Translations under genes and position numbers: made by a program
From: Aristolochia californica
Taxonomy: Eukaryota; Streptophyta; Magnoliopsida; Piperales; Aristolochiaceae
DNA length: 64,000 bases
Assembly: GCA_029961685.1 (NCBI GenBank)
Contig: JARWKL010000001.1
Span: 24,130,295 to 24,194,294, forward strand
Direction of reading: 5' to 3'
Part shown: in pieces, positions 49,850 to 63,500 of the stretch
Layout of the letters: each line of letters opens with the position of its first letter
Numbering within the stretch: the stretch's first letter is position 1
The notes under the pieces: generated by a model
The model's database searches: none
What the model was told of the DNA's origin: nothing
What the model saw: the letters and a program-made list of their open reading frames with translations, nothing else

Positions 49850-51600
49850 GGATTGTAAGCTCTTCTTAGTTTTTATATATCAGGTTTTGCAATCGTTGGG
49901 AAAAAGGGGGAGGCAGGGATTTTTAACTGAGTCTTGACTCCCAATCCATAAGTCATTTATTAGGGTAATATAGCCTGTTACGCTTGATAAATCACTTTAC
50001 AATCATCTATGATCGTTGGGTTACCTTTTTCTAGATGGGCAAAATAATGACTTGTTTGACTCGGGTAAATATCCCACCACACGTTCACTTGAGAATTTAA
50101 TGAGCGTTTGTTATTCTATTCAAAAGCTTTGGATCCATAGGTGATTTGCATCTTTAACATGTTTAAAACATGCATATCCATTTTTTAATCATGCGTGGAG
50201 GAAATCTCTTTCCTATAAAATTCCAAGCTATTAGGGTTGAACTAGTGGAATTTCCCAAACTTGGACAACAAAAATTTTGTGTTCATTTGTGGTGTGTGAA
50301 TAAATTATCTTTACTTCCATTTGTTATTGTTTGAAATTTTTTTCGCACTTGAACTCCAAAATTTTATTTTGTTGTGATCTGTTTGCCTTTTTGGTTTACG
50401 GGATGAAGGGAGAGCGAAAACTCAAAGTTTTGATTTATGAAAAAAGTATACATCTAAAATGAAAATGCACAGTGCACAAATGTGCAGCGAGTTAATTCCA
50501 AAGATTTTCTGTAATTCTTAGGGATTCTAAGGTCTTTTAGTTTTTATATATCAGGTTTTGCAATCGTCGAGAAAAGGGGGAAGCAGCGATTTTTAACTGA
50601 GTGTTGAATCCCAATCCATAAGACATTTCTTTGGGTAATATAACCTGGTAGGCATATAAATCACTTTACAATCATCCATGTTCGTTGGGTCAACTTATGG
50701 TAGATGGGCAAAAAAATGGCTTTTTTGACTCTGGTAGATATCCCACCGGACGTTCTCTTAAGAATTTAATAAGCGTTTTGTTATTTTCTTTAAAAGCTTT
50801 GGATCGATAGGTGATTTGCATCTTTAACATGTTTAAAACATGCATATCCATTTTTAAAGCATGTGTGGAGGAAATCTCTTTCCTATAAAATTCAAAGCTG
50901 TTAGGGTTAAACTAGTGGAATTTCCCAAACTTGAACAACAAAACTTTTGTGTTCATTTGTGGTGTGTGAATAAATTTTCTTTACTTACATTTGTTATTGG
51001 TTTAAATTTTTTTCGTACTTGAACTCCAAAATTTTCATTTTGTTGTGATCTATTTTCCTTTTTGGTTTACAGGATGAAGGGAGAGTGAAAACTCAAAGTA
51101 TTGATTTATGAAAAAAGTGTACATCTAAAATGAAAATGCACAGTGCACAAATGTAGGGCGAGATAATTCCAACGATTTTCTGTAACTTTTAGGGATTGTA
51201 AGATCTTCTTAGTTTTTATATATCAGGTTTTGCAATCGTAAGGAAAAAGGGGGAGGCAGGGATTTTTAACTGAGTCTTGATTCCCAATCCACAAGTCATT
51301 TCTTTGGGAAATATAGCCCGCTACGCTTGATTAATCACTTTACAATCATCCATGATTGTTGGGTCAACTTTTTGTAGATGGGCAAAATAATGGCATGTTT
51401 GACTCGGGTAAATATCCCACCGCACATTCACTTGAGAATTTAATGAGCGTTTGATATTCTCTTCAAAAGCTTTGGATCCATAGGTGATTTGCATCTTTAA
51501 CATGTTTCAAACATGCAAATCCATTTTTTAAGCATGTGTGGAGGAAATCTCTTTCCCATAAAATTCCAAGCTGTTAGGGTTGAACTAGTGGAATTTCCCA
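49850..51600 (-). repeat. B block Y, duplicated at ~53,210-54,970 (5-monomer offset)
   Basis: An offset of 3,360 bp aligns the copies almost base for base. Examples are GGGATTCTAAGGTCTTTTAG (50,521 and 53,881), CCGGACGTTCTCTTAAG, CAATCGTAAGGAAAAAGG and GAGCGTTTGATATTCTC. By eye this is among the most similar duplicated pairs in the window, so it is probably recent. Confidence 0.87.
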
Positions 51601-54600
51601 AACTTGGACAACAAAACATTTGTGCTCATTTGTGGTGTGTGAATAAATTTTCTTTACTTACATTTGTTATTGTTTTAAATTTTTTCCGTACATGAACTCC
51701 AAAATTTTCATTTTGTTGTGATCTATTTACCTTTTTGGTTTACGGGATGAAGGGAGAGCGAAAACTCAAAGTTTTGTTTTAAGAAAAAAGAGTACATCTA
51801 GAATGGAAATGCACAATACACAAATTTAGAGAGAGATAATTCCAAAGAGTTTCTGTAATTTTTAGGGATTGTAAGCTCTTCTTAGTTTTTATATATCAGG
51901 TTTTGCAATCGTCGGGAAAAAGGGGGAGGCAGGGATTTTTAACTGAGTCTTGACTCCCAATCCATAAGTCATTTCTTAGGGAAATATTGCCCGTTACGCA
52001 TGATAAATCACTTTACAAGCATCCATGATCGTTGGGTCAGGTTTTTGTAGACGGGCAAAATAATGACTTGTTTGACTCGGGTAGATATCCCACCGCACGT
52101 TCACTTGAGAATTTAATGAGTGTTTGTTATTCTCTACAAAATCTTCGGATCCATAGGAGATTTGCATCTTAACATGTTTCAAACATGCAAATCCATTTTT
52201 AAAGCATGTGTGGAGGTAATCTCTTTCCTATAAAATTCCAAGTTGTTAGGGTTGAACTAGTGGAATTTCCCAAACTAGGACAACAAAAATTTTCTGTTCA
52301 TTTGTGGTGCACGAATAAATTTTCTTTACTTACATTTGTTATTGTTTTAAATTTTTTCCGTACTTGAACTCCAAAATTGTCATTTTGTTGTGATCTATTT
52401 GCTTGTTTTGTTATCAGGAAGAAGGAAGAGCGAAAACTCAAAGTTTTGTTTTAAGAAAAAGATTACTTATAGAATGGAAATCCACAAGGCACAAATGTAG
52501 AGAGAGATAATTCGAAAGAGTTTGCGTATTTTTAGGGATTGTAAGCTCTTCTTAGTTTTTAAATATCAGGTTTTGCAATCGTCGGGAAAAAGGGGGAGGC
52601 AAAGATTTTTAACTGAGTCTTGACTCCCAGTCCATAAGTCATTTCTTAGGGTAATATAGCCCCTTACACGTGATATTCCGCTTTACGACCTTCCATGATC
52701 TTTGGGTCAGCTTATTGTTCATAGGCAAAATAATGGCTTGTTTGCCTCGGGTAAATATCCCACCGTACGTTCACTTGAGAATTTAATGAGCGTTTGTTAT
52801 TCTCTTCACAAGCTTTAGATCCATAGGTGATTTGCATCTTTAACATGTTTCAAACTTGCAAATCCATTTTTAAAGCATGTGTGGAGGAAATCTCTTTCCT
52901 ATAAAATTCCAAGCTGTTAGGGTTGAACTAGTGGAATTTCCCAAACTTGGACAACAAAACTTTTGTGTTCATTTGTGGTGTGGGACTAAATTTTCTTTAC
53001 TTACATTTGTTATTGTTTTAAATTTTTTCCGTACTTGAACTCCAAAATTTTCATTTTATTGTGATCTATTTGCCTTTTTTGTTTACGGGATGAAGGGAGA
53101 GTGAAAACTCAAAGTTTTGTTTTAATAAAAAAGAGTATATCTAGAATGGAAATGCACAATGCACAAATGTAGAGAGAGATAATTACAAAGATTTTTTGTA
53201 ATTTTTAGGGATTGTAAGCTCTTCTTAGTTTTTATATATCAGGTTTTGCAATCGTTGGGAAAAAGGGGGAGGCAGGGATTTTTAACCGAGTCTTGACTCC
53301 CAATCCATAAGTCATTTCTTAGGGTAATATAGCCTGTTACGCTTGATAAATCATTTTACAATCATCTATGATCGTTGGGTTAGCTTTTTCTACATGGGCA
53401 AAATAATGGCTTGTTTGACTCGGGTAAATATCCCACCGCACGTTCACTTGAGAATTTAATGAGCGATTGTTATTCTATTCAAAATCTTTGGATCCATAGG
53501 TGATTTGCATATTTAACATGTTTAAAACATGCATATCCATTTTCTAATCATGTGCGGAGGAAATCTCTTTCCTATAAAATTCCAAGCTATTAGGGTTGAA
53601 CTAGTGGAATTTCCCAAACTTGGACAACAAAACTTTTGTGTTCATTTGTGGTGTGTGAATAAATTATCTTTACTTCAATTTGTTATTGTTTGAAATTTTT
53701 TTCGCACTTGAACTCCAAAATTTTTATTTTGTTGTGATCTATTTGCCTTTTTGGTTTACGGGATGAAGGGAGAGCGAAAACTCAAAGTTTTGATTTATGA
53801 AAAAAGTATACATCTAAAATGAAAATGCACAGTGCACAAATGTACAGCGAGTTAATTCCAAAGATTTTCTGTAATTCTTAGGGATTCTAAGGTCTTTTAG
53901 TTTTTATATATCAGGTTTTGCAATCGTCGAGAAAAGGGGAAGCAACGATTTTTAACTGAGTGTTGACTCCCAATCCATAAGACATTTCTTAGGGTAATAT
54001 AGCCTGGTACGCATTATAAATCACTTTACAATCATCCATGTTCGTTGGGTCAACTTGTGGTAGATGGGCAAAAAAATGGCTTTTTTGACTCTGGTAAATA
54101 TCCCACCGGACGTTCTCTTAAGAATTTAATAAGCGTTTTGTTATTTTCTTTAAAAGCTTTGGATCCATAGGTGATTTGCATCTTTAACATGTTTAAAACA
54201 TGCATATCCATTTTTAAAGCATGTGTGGAGGAAATCTCTTTCCTATAAAATTCAAAGCTGTTAGGGTTAAACTAGTGGAATTTCCCAAACTTGAACAACA
54301 AAACTTTTGTGTTCATTTGTGGTGTGTGAATAAATTTTCTTTACTTACATTTGTTATTGGTTTAAATTTTTTTCGTACTTGAACTCCAAAATTTTCATTT
54401 TGTTGTGATCTATTTTCCTTTTTGGTTTACAGGATGAAGGGAGAGTGAAAACTCAAAGTATTGATTTATGAAAAAAGTGTACATCTAAAATGAAAATGCA
54501 CAGTGCACAAATGTAGAGCGAGATAATTCCAACGATTTTCTGTAATTTTTAGGGATTGTAAGCTCTTCTTAGTTTTTATATATCAGGTTTTGCAATCGTA

Positions 54601-55489
54601 AGGAAAAAGGGGGAGGCAGGGATTTTTAACTGAGTCTTGATTCCCAATCCATAAGTCATTTCTTTGGGAAATATAGCCCGCTACGCTTGATTAATCACTT
54701 TACAATCACCCATGATTGTTGGGTCAACTTTTTGTAGATGGGCAAAATAATGGCATGTTTGACTCGGGTAAATATCCCACCGCACATTCACTTGAAAATT
54801 TAATGAGCGTTTGATATTCTCTTCAAAAGCTTTGGATCCATAGGTGATTTGCATCTTTAACATGTTTCAAACATGCAAATCCATTTTTTAAGCATGTGTG
54901 GAGGAAATCTCTTTCCCATAAAATTCCAAGCTGTTAGGGTTGAACTAGTGGAATTTCCCAAACTTGGACAACAAAATTTTTGTGTTCATTTGTGGTGTGT
55001 GACTAAATTTTCTTTACTTACATTTGTTATTGTTTTAAATTTTTTCCGTACTTGAACTCCAAAATTTCCATTTTGTTGTGATCTATTTGCCTTTTTGGTT
55101 TACGGGATGAAGGGAGAGCGAAAACTCAAAGTTTTGTTTTAAGAAAAAAGAGTACATCTAGAATGGAAATGCACAATGCACAAATGTAGAGAGAGATAAT
55201 TCCAAAGAGTTTTTGTAATTTTTCAGGATTGTAAGCTCTTCAGAGTTTTTATATATCAGGTTTTGCAATCGTCGGGAAAAAGGTAGAGGCATGGATTTTT
55301 AACTGAGTCTTGACTCCCTATCCCTAAGTCATTTCTTAGGGTAATATAGCCTGTTACGCTTGATAAATCACTTTACAATCATCTGGGATCGTTGGGTTAG
55401 CTTTTTCTAGATGGGCAAAATAATGGCTTGTTTGACTCGGGTAAATATCCCACCGCACGATCACTTGAGAATTTAATGAGCGTTTGTTA

Positions 55490-56945
55490 TTCTCTTCATA
55501 AGCTTTGGATCCATAGGTGATTTGAATCTTTAACCTGTTTCAAACATGCAAATCCATTTTTTAAGTATGTGTGGAGGAAAACTCTTTCTTATAAAATTCC
55601 AAGCTGTTAGGGTTGAACAAGAGGAATTTCCCAAAATTGGACAACAAAAGTTTTGTGTTCATTTGTGATGTGTGAATAAATTATCTTTACTTACATTTGT
55701 TATTGTTTTAAATTTTTTCCGTACTTGAACTCCAAAATTTTTATTTTGTTGTGATCTATTTGCCTTTTTGGTTTACAGGATGAAGGGGGAGCGAAAACTC
55801 AAAGCTTTTATTGATGAAAAAAGTATACATCTAAAATGAAAATGCACAGTTCACAAATGTAGAGCGAGAGAATTCCAAAGAGTTTCTGTAATTCTTAGGG
55901 ATTCTAAGGTCTTTTTAGATTTTATATATCAGGTTTTGCAATCGTCGGGAAAAGGGGGAAACAGGGATTTTTAACTGAGTGTTGATTCCCAATCCATAAG
56001 ACTTTTCTTAGGGTAATATAGCCCAGTACGCATGATAAATCACATTACAATCATCTATGATCGTTGGGTCAACTTTTTGTAGATGGGCAAAATAATGGCT
56101 TGCTTGACTCGGGTAAATATCCCACCGCACGTTCATTTGAGAATTTAATGAGCGATTGTTATTCTCTTCATAAGCTTTGGATCCATAGGTGATTTGAATC
56201 TTTAACATGTTTCAAACATGCAAATCCATTTTTTAAGTATGTGTGGAGGAAAACTCTTTCTTATAAAATTCCAAGCTGTTAGGGTTGAACAAGAGGAATT
56301 TCCCAAAATTGGACAACAAAATTTTTGTGTTCATTTGTGATGTGTGAATAAATTATCTTTACTTACATTTGTTATTGTTTTAAATTTTTTCCGTACTTGA
56401 ACTCCAAAATTTTTATTTTGTTGTGATCTATTTGCCTTTTTGGTTTACAGGATGAAGGGGGAGCGAAAACTCAAAGCTTTTATTGATGAAAAAAGTATAC
56501 ATCTAAAATGAAAATGCACAGTTCACAAATGTAGAGCGAGATAATTCCAAAGAGTTTTTGTAATTCTTAGGGATTCTAAGGTCTTTTTAGATTTTATATA
56601 TCAGGTTTTGCAATCGTCGGGAAAAGGGGGAAACAGGGATTTTTAACTGAGTGTTGATTCCCAATCCATAAGACTTTTCTTAGGGTAATATAGCCCGGTA
56701 CGCATGATAAATCACATTACAATCATCCATGATCGTTGGGTCAGCTTCTTGTAGATGGGCAAAATAATGGCTTGTTTGACTCGGGTAAATATCCCACCTG
56801 ATGTTCTCTTGAGAATTTAATAAGCGTTTGTTATTCTCTTTAAAAGCTTTGGATCCATAGGTGATTAGCATCTTTAACATGTTTAAAACATGCATATCCA
56901 TTTTTAAAGCATGTGTGGAGGAAATCTCTTTCCTATAAAATTCCA
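55490..56945 (-). repeat. Adjacent near-identical B monomers
   Basis: AAGTATGTGTGGAGGAAAAC occurs at 55,563 and 56,235 (672 bp apart). The shared sequence extends through GAACAAGAGGAATTTCCC, TTGTGATGTGTGAA and GCTTTTATTGATG. This is a single-monomer tandem duplication. Confidence 0.8.
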
Positions 56946-58454
56946 AGCTGTTAGGGTTGAACTAGTGGAATTTCCCAAACTTGGACAACAAAACTTTTGT
57001 GTTCATTTGTAGTGTGTGAATAAATTTTCTTTAGTTACATTTGTTATTGTTTTAAATTTTTTCCGTACTTGAACTCCAAAATTTTCATTTTGTTGAGATC
57101 TATTTTCCTTTTTGGTTTACGGGATCAAGGGAGAGCGAAAACTCAAAGTATTGATTTATGAAAAATGTGTACATCTAAAATGAAAATGCACAGTGTAAAA
57201 AGGGAGAGCAAGATACTTCCAAAGATTTTCTGTAATTTTAAGGGATTGTAAGCTCTTCTTAGTTTTTATATATCAGGTTTTGCAATCGTCGGGAAAACGG
57301 GGGAGGCATGGATTTTTAACTGAGTCTTGACTCCCAATCCATAAGTCATTTCTTAGGGTAATATAGCCCGCTATGCTTGATTAATCACTTTACAATCATC
57401 CATGATCGTTGGGTCAGCTTTTTGTAGATGGGCAAAATAATGGCATGTTTGACTCGGGTAAATATATCCCACCTCACATTCGCTTGAGAATTTAATGAGC
57501 ATTTTATTCTCTTCAAAAGCTTTGGATCCATAGGTGATTTGCATCTTTCACATGTTTCAAACATGAAAATCCATTTTTAAAGCCTGTGTGGAGGAAATCT
57601 CTTTCCCATAAAATTCCAAGCTCTTAGGGATGAACTAGTGGAATTTCCCAAACTTGGACAACAAAACTTTTGTGTTGATTTGTGGTGTGTGAATAAATTT
57701 TCTTTCTTACATTTGTTATTTTTTAAAATTTTTTCCGTACATGAACTCCAAATTTTTCATTTTGTTGCGATCTATTTGCCTTTTTTGTTTACGGGATGAA
57801 GGGAGAGCGAAAACTCAAAGTTTTAATTTATGAAAAAAGTGTACATCTAAAATGAAAATGCACAGTGCACAAATGTTGAGCGAGATAATTCCAGAGAGTT
57901 TTCTTCATTTTTAGGGATTGTAAGCTCTTCTTAGTTTTATATATCCGGTTTTACAATCGTCGGGAAAAAGGGGGAGGTAGGGATTTTTAACTGAGTCTTG
58001 ACTCCCAATCCATAAGTCATTTCTTAGGGTAATATAGCTTGTTAGGCTTAATAAATCACTTTACAATCATCCATGATCGTTGGGTCAGCTTTTTGTAGAT
58101 GGGAAATATAATGGCTTGTTTGACTCGAGTAAATATCCCACCACACGTTGACTTGAGAATTGAATGAGCGTTTGTTATTCTCTTCAAAAGCTTTGGATCC
58201 ATAGGTGATTTGCATCTTTAACATGTTTCAAACATGCAAATCCAATTTTTAAAGCATGTGTGGAGGAAATCTCTTTCCTATAAAATTCCAAGCTGTTAGG
58301 GTTGAACTAGTGGAATTTACCAAACTTGGACAACAAAACTTTTGTGTTCATTTGTGGTGTGTGAATAAATTTTCTTTCTTACATTTGTTATTGTTTTAAA
58401 TTTTTTCCATATATGAACTCCAAAATTTTCATTTCGTTGTGATCTATTTGCCTT

Positions 58455-58475
58455 TTTTGTTTTTGGGAAAAAGTG
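58455..58475 (-). other. ~45-bp deletion in a B monomer
   Basis: GCCTTTTTTGTTT is joined to TTGGGAAAAAGTGTACATC. The usual stretch with GGATGAAGGGAGAGCG and GATTTATG is missing. The matching landmark interval (58,014 to 58,649) is 635 bp. Confidence 0.75.
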
Positions 58476-60569
58476 TACATCTAAAATGAAAATGCACAGT
58501 GCACAAATGTAGAGCGAGATAATTCCAAAGAGTTTTCATAATTTTTTGGGATTGTAAGCTCTTCTTAGTTTTTATATATCAGGTTTTGCAATCGTCGGGA
58601 AAAAGGGGGAGGCAGGGAATTTTAACTGAGTCTTGACTCCCAATCCATAAGTCATTTCTTTGGGTAATATAGCTTGTTACGCGTAATAAATCACTTTACA
58701 ATCATCCATGATCGTTGGGTCAGCTTTTTGTAGATGGGAAAAATAATGGCCTGTTTGACTCGGGTAAATATCCCACCGTCCGTTCACTTTTGAATTTAAT
58801 GAGCGTTTGTTATTCTCTTCAAAATCTTTGGATCCATAGGTGATTTGCATATTTAACATGTTTAAAACATGCATTTCCATTGTTAAAGCATGTGTGGAGG
58901 AAATCTCTTTGTTATAAAATTCCGAGCTGTTAGGGTTGAACAAGATGAATTTCCCAAACTTGGACAACAAAACTTTTGTGTTCATTTGTGGAGAGTGAAT
59001 AAATATTCTTTACATACATATGTTATTGTTTTAAATTTTTTCCGTACTTGAACTCCAAAATTTTCATTTTGTTGTGATCTATTTGCCTTTTTGGTTACGG
59101 GATGAAGGGAGAGCGAAACGTCAAAGTTTTGATTTATGAAAAAAGTGTACATCTAAAATGAAAATGCACAGTGCACAAATGTAAAGCGAGATAATTCCAA
59201 AGAGTTTCTGAAATTTTTAGGGATTCTAAGGTTTTTTTAGGTTTTATATATCATGTTTTGCAATCGTCGGGAAAAAGGGGGAAGCAGGGATTTTTAACTG
59301 AGTGTTGACTCCCAATCCATAAGTCATTTCTGAGGGTAATATAGCCCGTTACGCATGATAAATCACTTTACAATCATCTATGATCGTTGGGTCAACTTTT
59401 TGTAGATGGGCAAAATAATGGCTTGCTTGACTCGGGTAAATATCCCACCGCACGTTCATTTGAGAATTTAATGAGCGATTGTTATTCTCCTCAAAAGCTT
59501 CTGATCCATAGGTGATTTGCATCTTTAACATGTTTAAAACATGCATTTCCATTTTTGAAGCATGTGGGGAGGAAATCTCTTTCTTATAAAATTCCAATCT
59601 ATTAGAGTTGATCTAGTGGAATTTCCCAAACTTGGACAACAAAACTTTTGTGTTCATTTGTGGTGTGTGAATAAATTTTCTTTACTTACAATTGTTATTG
59701 TTTTAAATTTTTTCCGTACTTGAACTCAAAAATTTTCATTTTACTGTGATCTATTTGCCTTTTTGGTTTACAGGATGAAGGGAGAGCGAAAACTCAAAGT
59801 TTTGTTTTAAGAAAAAAGAGTACATGTCATATGGAAATGCACAATGCACAAAAGTTGAGAGAGATAATTCCAAAGAGTTTATTTAATTTTTAGGTATTAT
59901 AAGCTCTTTTTAGTTTTTATATATTAGGTTTTGCAATCGTCGGGAAAAAGGGGGAAGCAGGGATTTTTAACTGAGTCTTGACTCCCAATCCATAAGTCAT
60001 TTCTTAGGGTAATATTGCCCATTACGCTTGATAAATCACTTTACATTCATCTATGATCATTGGGTCAGCTTTTTCTAGATGGGCAAAATAATGGCTTGTT
60101 TGACTCGGGTAAATATCCCACCGCACGTTCACATGAGAATTTAGTGAGCGTTTGTTATTCTTTGCAAAAGCTTTGGATCCATAAGTGATTTGAATCTTTA
60201 ACATGTTTCAAACATGCAAATCCATTTTTTAATCAGGTATGGAGGAAATCTCTTTCCTATAAAAATTCCAAGCTATTAGGGTTGAACTAGTGGAATTTCC
60301 CAAACTTTGACAACAAAACTTTTGTGTTCATTTGTGGTGTGTGAATAAATTTTATTTTCTAACATTTTTTATTGTTTTAAATTTTTTCCGTACTTGAACT
60401 CCAAAATTTTCATTTTGTTGTGATCTATTTGCCTTTTTGGTTTACGGGATGAAGGGAGAGCGAAAACTCAAAGTTTTGATTTATGAAAAAAGAGTACACC
60501 AAGAATGGAAATGCAAATTGCAAAAATGTAGAGAGAGATAATTCCAAAGAGTTTATGTAATTTTTAGAG

Positions 60570-60595
60570 ATCGTAAGCTACTACGGTTGAACAAG
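60570..60595 (-). other. 367-bp internal deletion in a B monomer
   Basis: GAGATCGTAAGCTA is joined to CTACGGTTGAACAAG. The repeated GATGAAGGGAGAG starts at 60,449 and 60,754, 305 bp apart instead of about 672. The join coincides with the start of the three-monomer repeat that follows. Confidence 0.85.
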
Positions 60596-63500
60596 TGGAA
60601 TTTCCCAAACTTGGACAACAAAACTTTTGTGTTCATTAGAATTGTGTGAATAAATTTTCTTTACTTAAATTGGTTATTGTTTTAAAATTTTTTCCGTATT
60701 TGAACTCCAAAAATTTTATTTTGATGTGATCTATTTGCCTTTTTGGTTTACAGGATGAAGGGAGAGCGAAAACTCAATGTTTTGATTTATGAAACAAGTG
60801 TACATCTAAAATGAAAATGCACAGTGCAAAAATGTAGAGCAATATAATTCCAAAGAGTTTCTGTAATTTTTTTGGATTCTAAGGTCTTTATAGTTTTTTT
60901 ATATCAGGTTTTGCAATCGTCGGGAAAAAGAGGGAAGCAGGGATTTTTAACTAAGTGTTGACTCCCAATCCATAAGTCATTTCTTTGGGTAATATAGCCC
61001 GTTACTCATGATAAATCACTTTACAACCATCTATGATCGTTGCGTCAGCTTTTGTAGATGGGCAAAATAATGGCTTGTTGGACTCACGTAAATATTCCAC
61101 CGCATGTTCACTTGAGAACTTAATGAGCGTTTGTTATTCTCCTCAAAAGCTTTGGATCCATAGGTGATTTGGATCTTTAACATGTTTAAAACATGCATAT
61201 CCATTTTTAAAACATGTGCGGAAGAAATCTCTTCCGTATAAAATTCCAAGTTGTTAGGGTTGAACTAGAGGAATTTCCCAAACTTGGACAACAAAACCTT
61301 TGTGTTCATTTGTGGTGTGTGAATAAATTTTCTTTACTTACATTTGTTATTGTTTTAAATTTTTTAACTCCAAAATTTTCAATTTGTTGTGATCTGTTTG
61401 CCTTTTATGTTTATGGGATGAAGGGAGAGCGAAAACTCAAAGTTTTGTTTTAAGAAAAAAGTGTACATCTAGAATGGAAATGCTCAATGCACAAATGTAG
61501 AGAGAGATAATTCCAAAGAGCTTATGTAATTTTTAGGGATTGTAAGCTCTTCTTAGTTTTTACAAATCAGGTTTGGCAATCGTCGGGAAAAAGGGGGAGG
61601 AAGGGATTTTTAACTGAGTCTTGACTCCCAATCCATAAGTCATTTCTTAGGGTAATATAGCCCATTACGCATGATAAATAACTTTACAAGCATCGATGAT
61701 CGTTGGGTCAACTTTTTGTACACTGGCAAAATAATGGCTTGTTTGACTCGGGTAAATATCCCACTGCAAGTTCATTTGAGAATTTAATGAGCGTTTGTTA
61801 TTCTCTTCAAATGCTTTGGATCCATAGGTGATTTGCATTTTTAACATGTTTAAAACATGCAAATCCATTTTTAAAGCATGTGTGGAGGAAATCTCTTTCT
61901 TATAAATTTCCAATCTGTTAGGGTTGAACTAGTGGAATTTCCAAAACTTGGCCAACAAAACTTTTGTGATCATTTGTGGTGTGTGAATAAATTTTCTTTA
62001 CTTACATTTTTTATTGTTTTAAATTTTTTAACTCCAAAATTTTCATTTTGTTGTGATCTCTTTGCTTTTTATGTTTACGGGATGAAGGGAGAACGAAAAT
62101 TCAAAGTTTTGTTTTAAGAAAAAAGTGTACATCTTGAATGGAAATGCTCAATGCACAAATGTAGAGAAAGATAATTCCAAAGAGTTTCTATAATTTTTCG
62201 GGATTTTTAGGTCTTTATAGTTTTTATATATCAAGTTTTGCAATCGTCGGGAAAAAGGGAGAAGCATGGATTTTTAACTAAGTATTGACTCCCAATCCAT
62301 AAGTCATTTCTTTGGGTAATATAGCCCGTTATGCATGATAAATCACTTTACAATCATCTATGATCGTTGGGTCAGCTTTTTGTACATGGGCAAAATAAAG
62401 GCTTGTTTGAGTCGGGTAAATATCCCAACGCACGTTCACTTGAGAATTTAATGACCGTTTGTTATTCTCTTCAAAAGCTTTGGATCCATAGGTGATTTGC
62501 ATGTTTAACATGTTTAACACATGCATATCCACTTTTAAAGCATGCGTGGAGGAAATCTCTTTCTTATCAAATTCCAAGCTGTTATGGTTGAACTTGAGGA
62601 ATTTCCCAAACTTGGACAACAAAACTTTTGTGTTCCTTTGTGGTGTGTGAATAAATTTTATTTACTTACATTGGTTATTGTTTTAAATTTTTTCCGTATT
62701 TGAACTCCAAAATTTTCATTTTGATGTGATCTATTTGCCTTTTTGTTTTATTGGATAAAGGGAGAGCGAAAACTCAAAGTTTTGATTTATGAAAAAAGTG
62801 TACATCTAAAATGAAAATGCACAGTGCACAAATGTAGAGCGAGATAATTGCAAATAGTTTCTATAAGTTTTAGGGATTCTAAGGTCTTTTTAGTTTTTTT
62901 ATATCAGGTTTTGCAATCGTCGGGAAAAAGGGGGAAGCAGGGATTTTTAACTAAGTGTTGACTCCCAATCCATAAGTCATTTCTTTGGGTAATATAGCCA
63001 GTTACTCATGATAAATCACTTTACAATCATCTATGATCGTTGGGTCAGCTTTTTGTAGATGGGCAAAATAATGGCTTGTTGGACTCGGGTAAATATTCAA
63101 CCGCATGTTCACTTGAGAACTTAAAGAGCGTTTGTTATTCTCTTCAAAATCTTTGGATCCATAGGTGATTTGCATCTTTAACATGTTTAAAACATGCATA
63201 TCCATTTTTAAAACATGTGCGGAGGAAATCTCTTTCGTATAAAATTCCAAGTGGTTAGGGTTGAACTAGAGGAATTTCCCAAACTTGGACAACAAAACCT
63301 TTGTGTTCATTTGTGGTGTGTGAATAAGTTTTCTTTACTTACATTTGTTATTTTTTTAAATTTTTTAACTCCAAAATTTTCAATTTGTTGTGATCTGTTT
63401 GCCTTTTATGTTTATGGGATGAAGGGAGAGCGAAAACTCAAAGTTTTGTTTTAAGAAAAAAGTGTACATCTAGAATGGAAATGCTCAATGCACAAATGTA

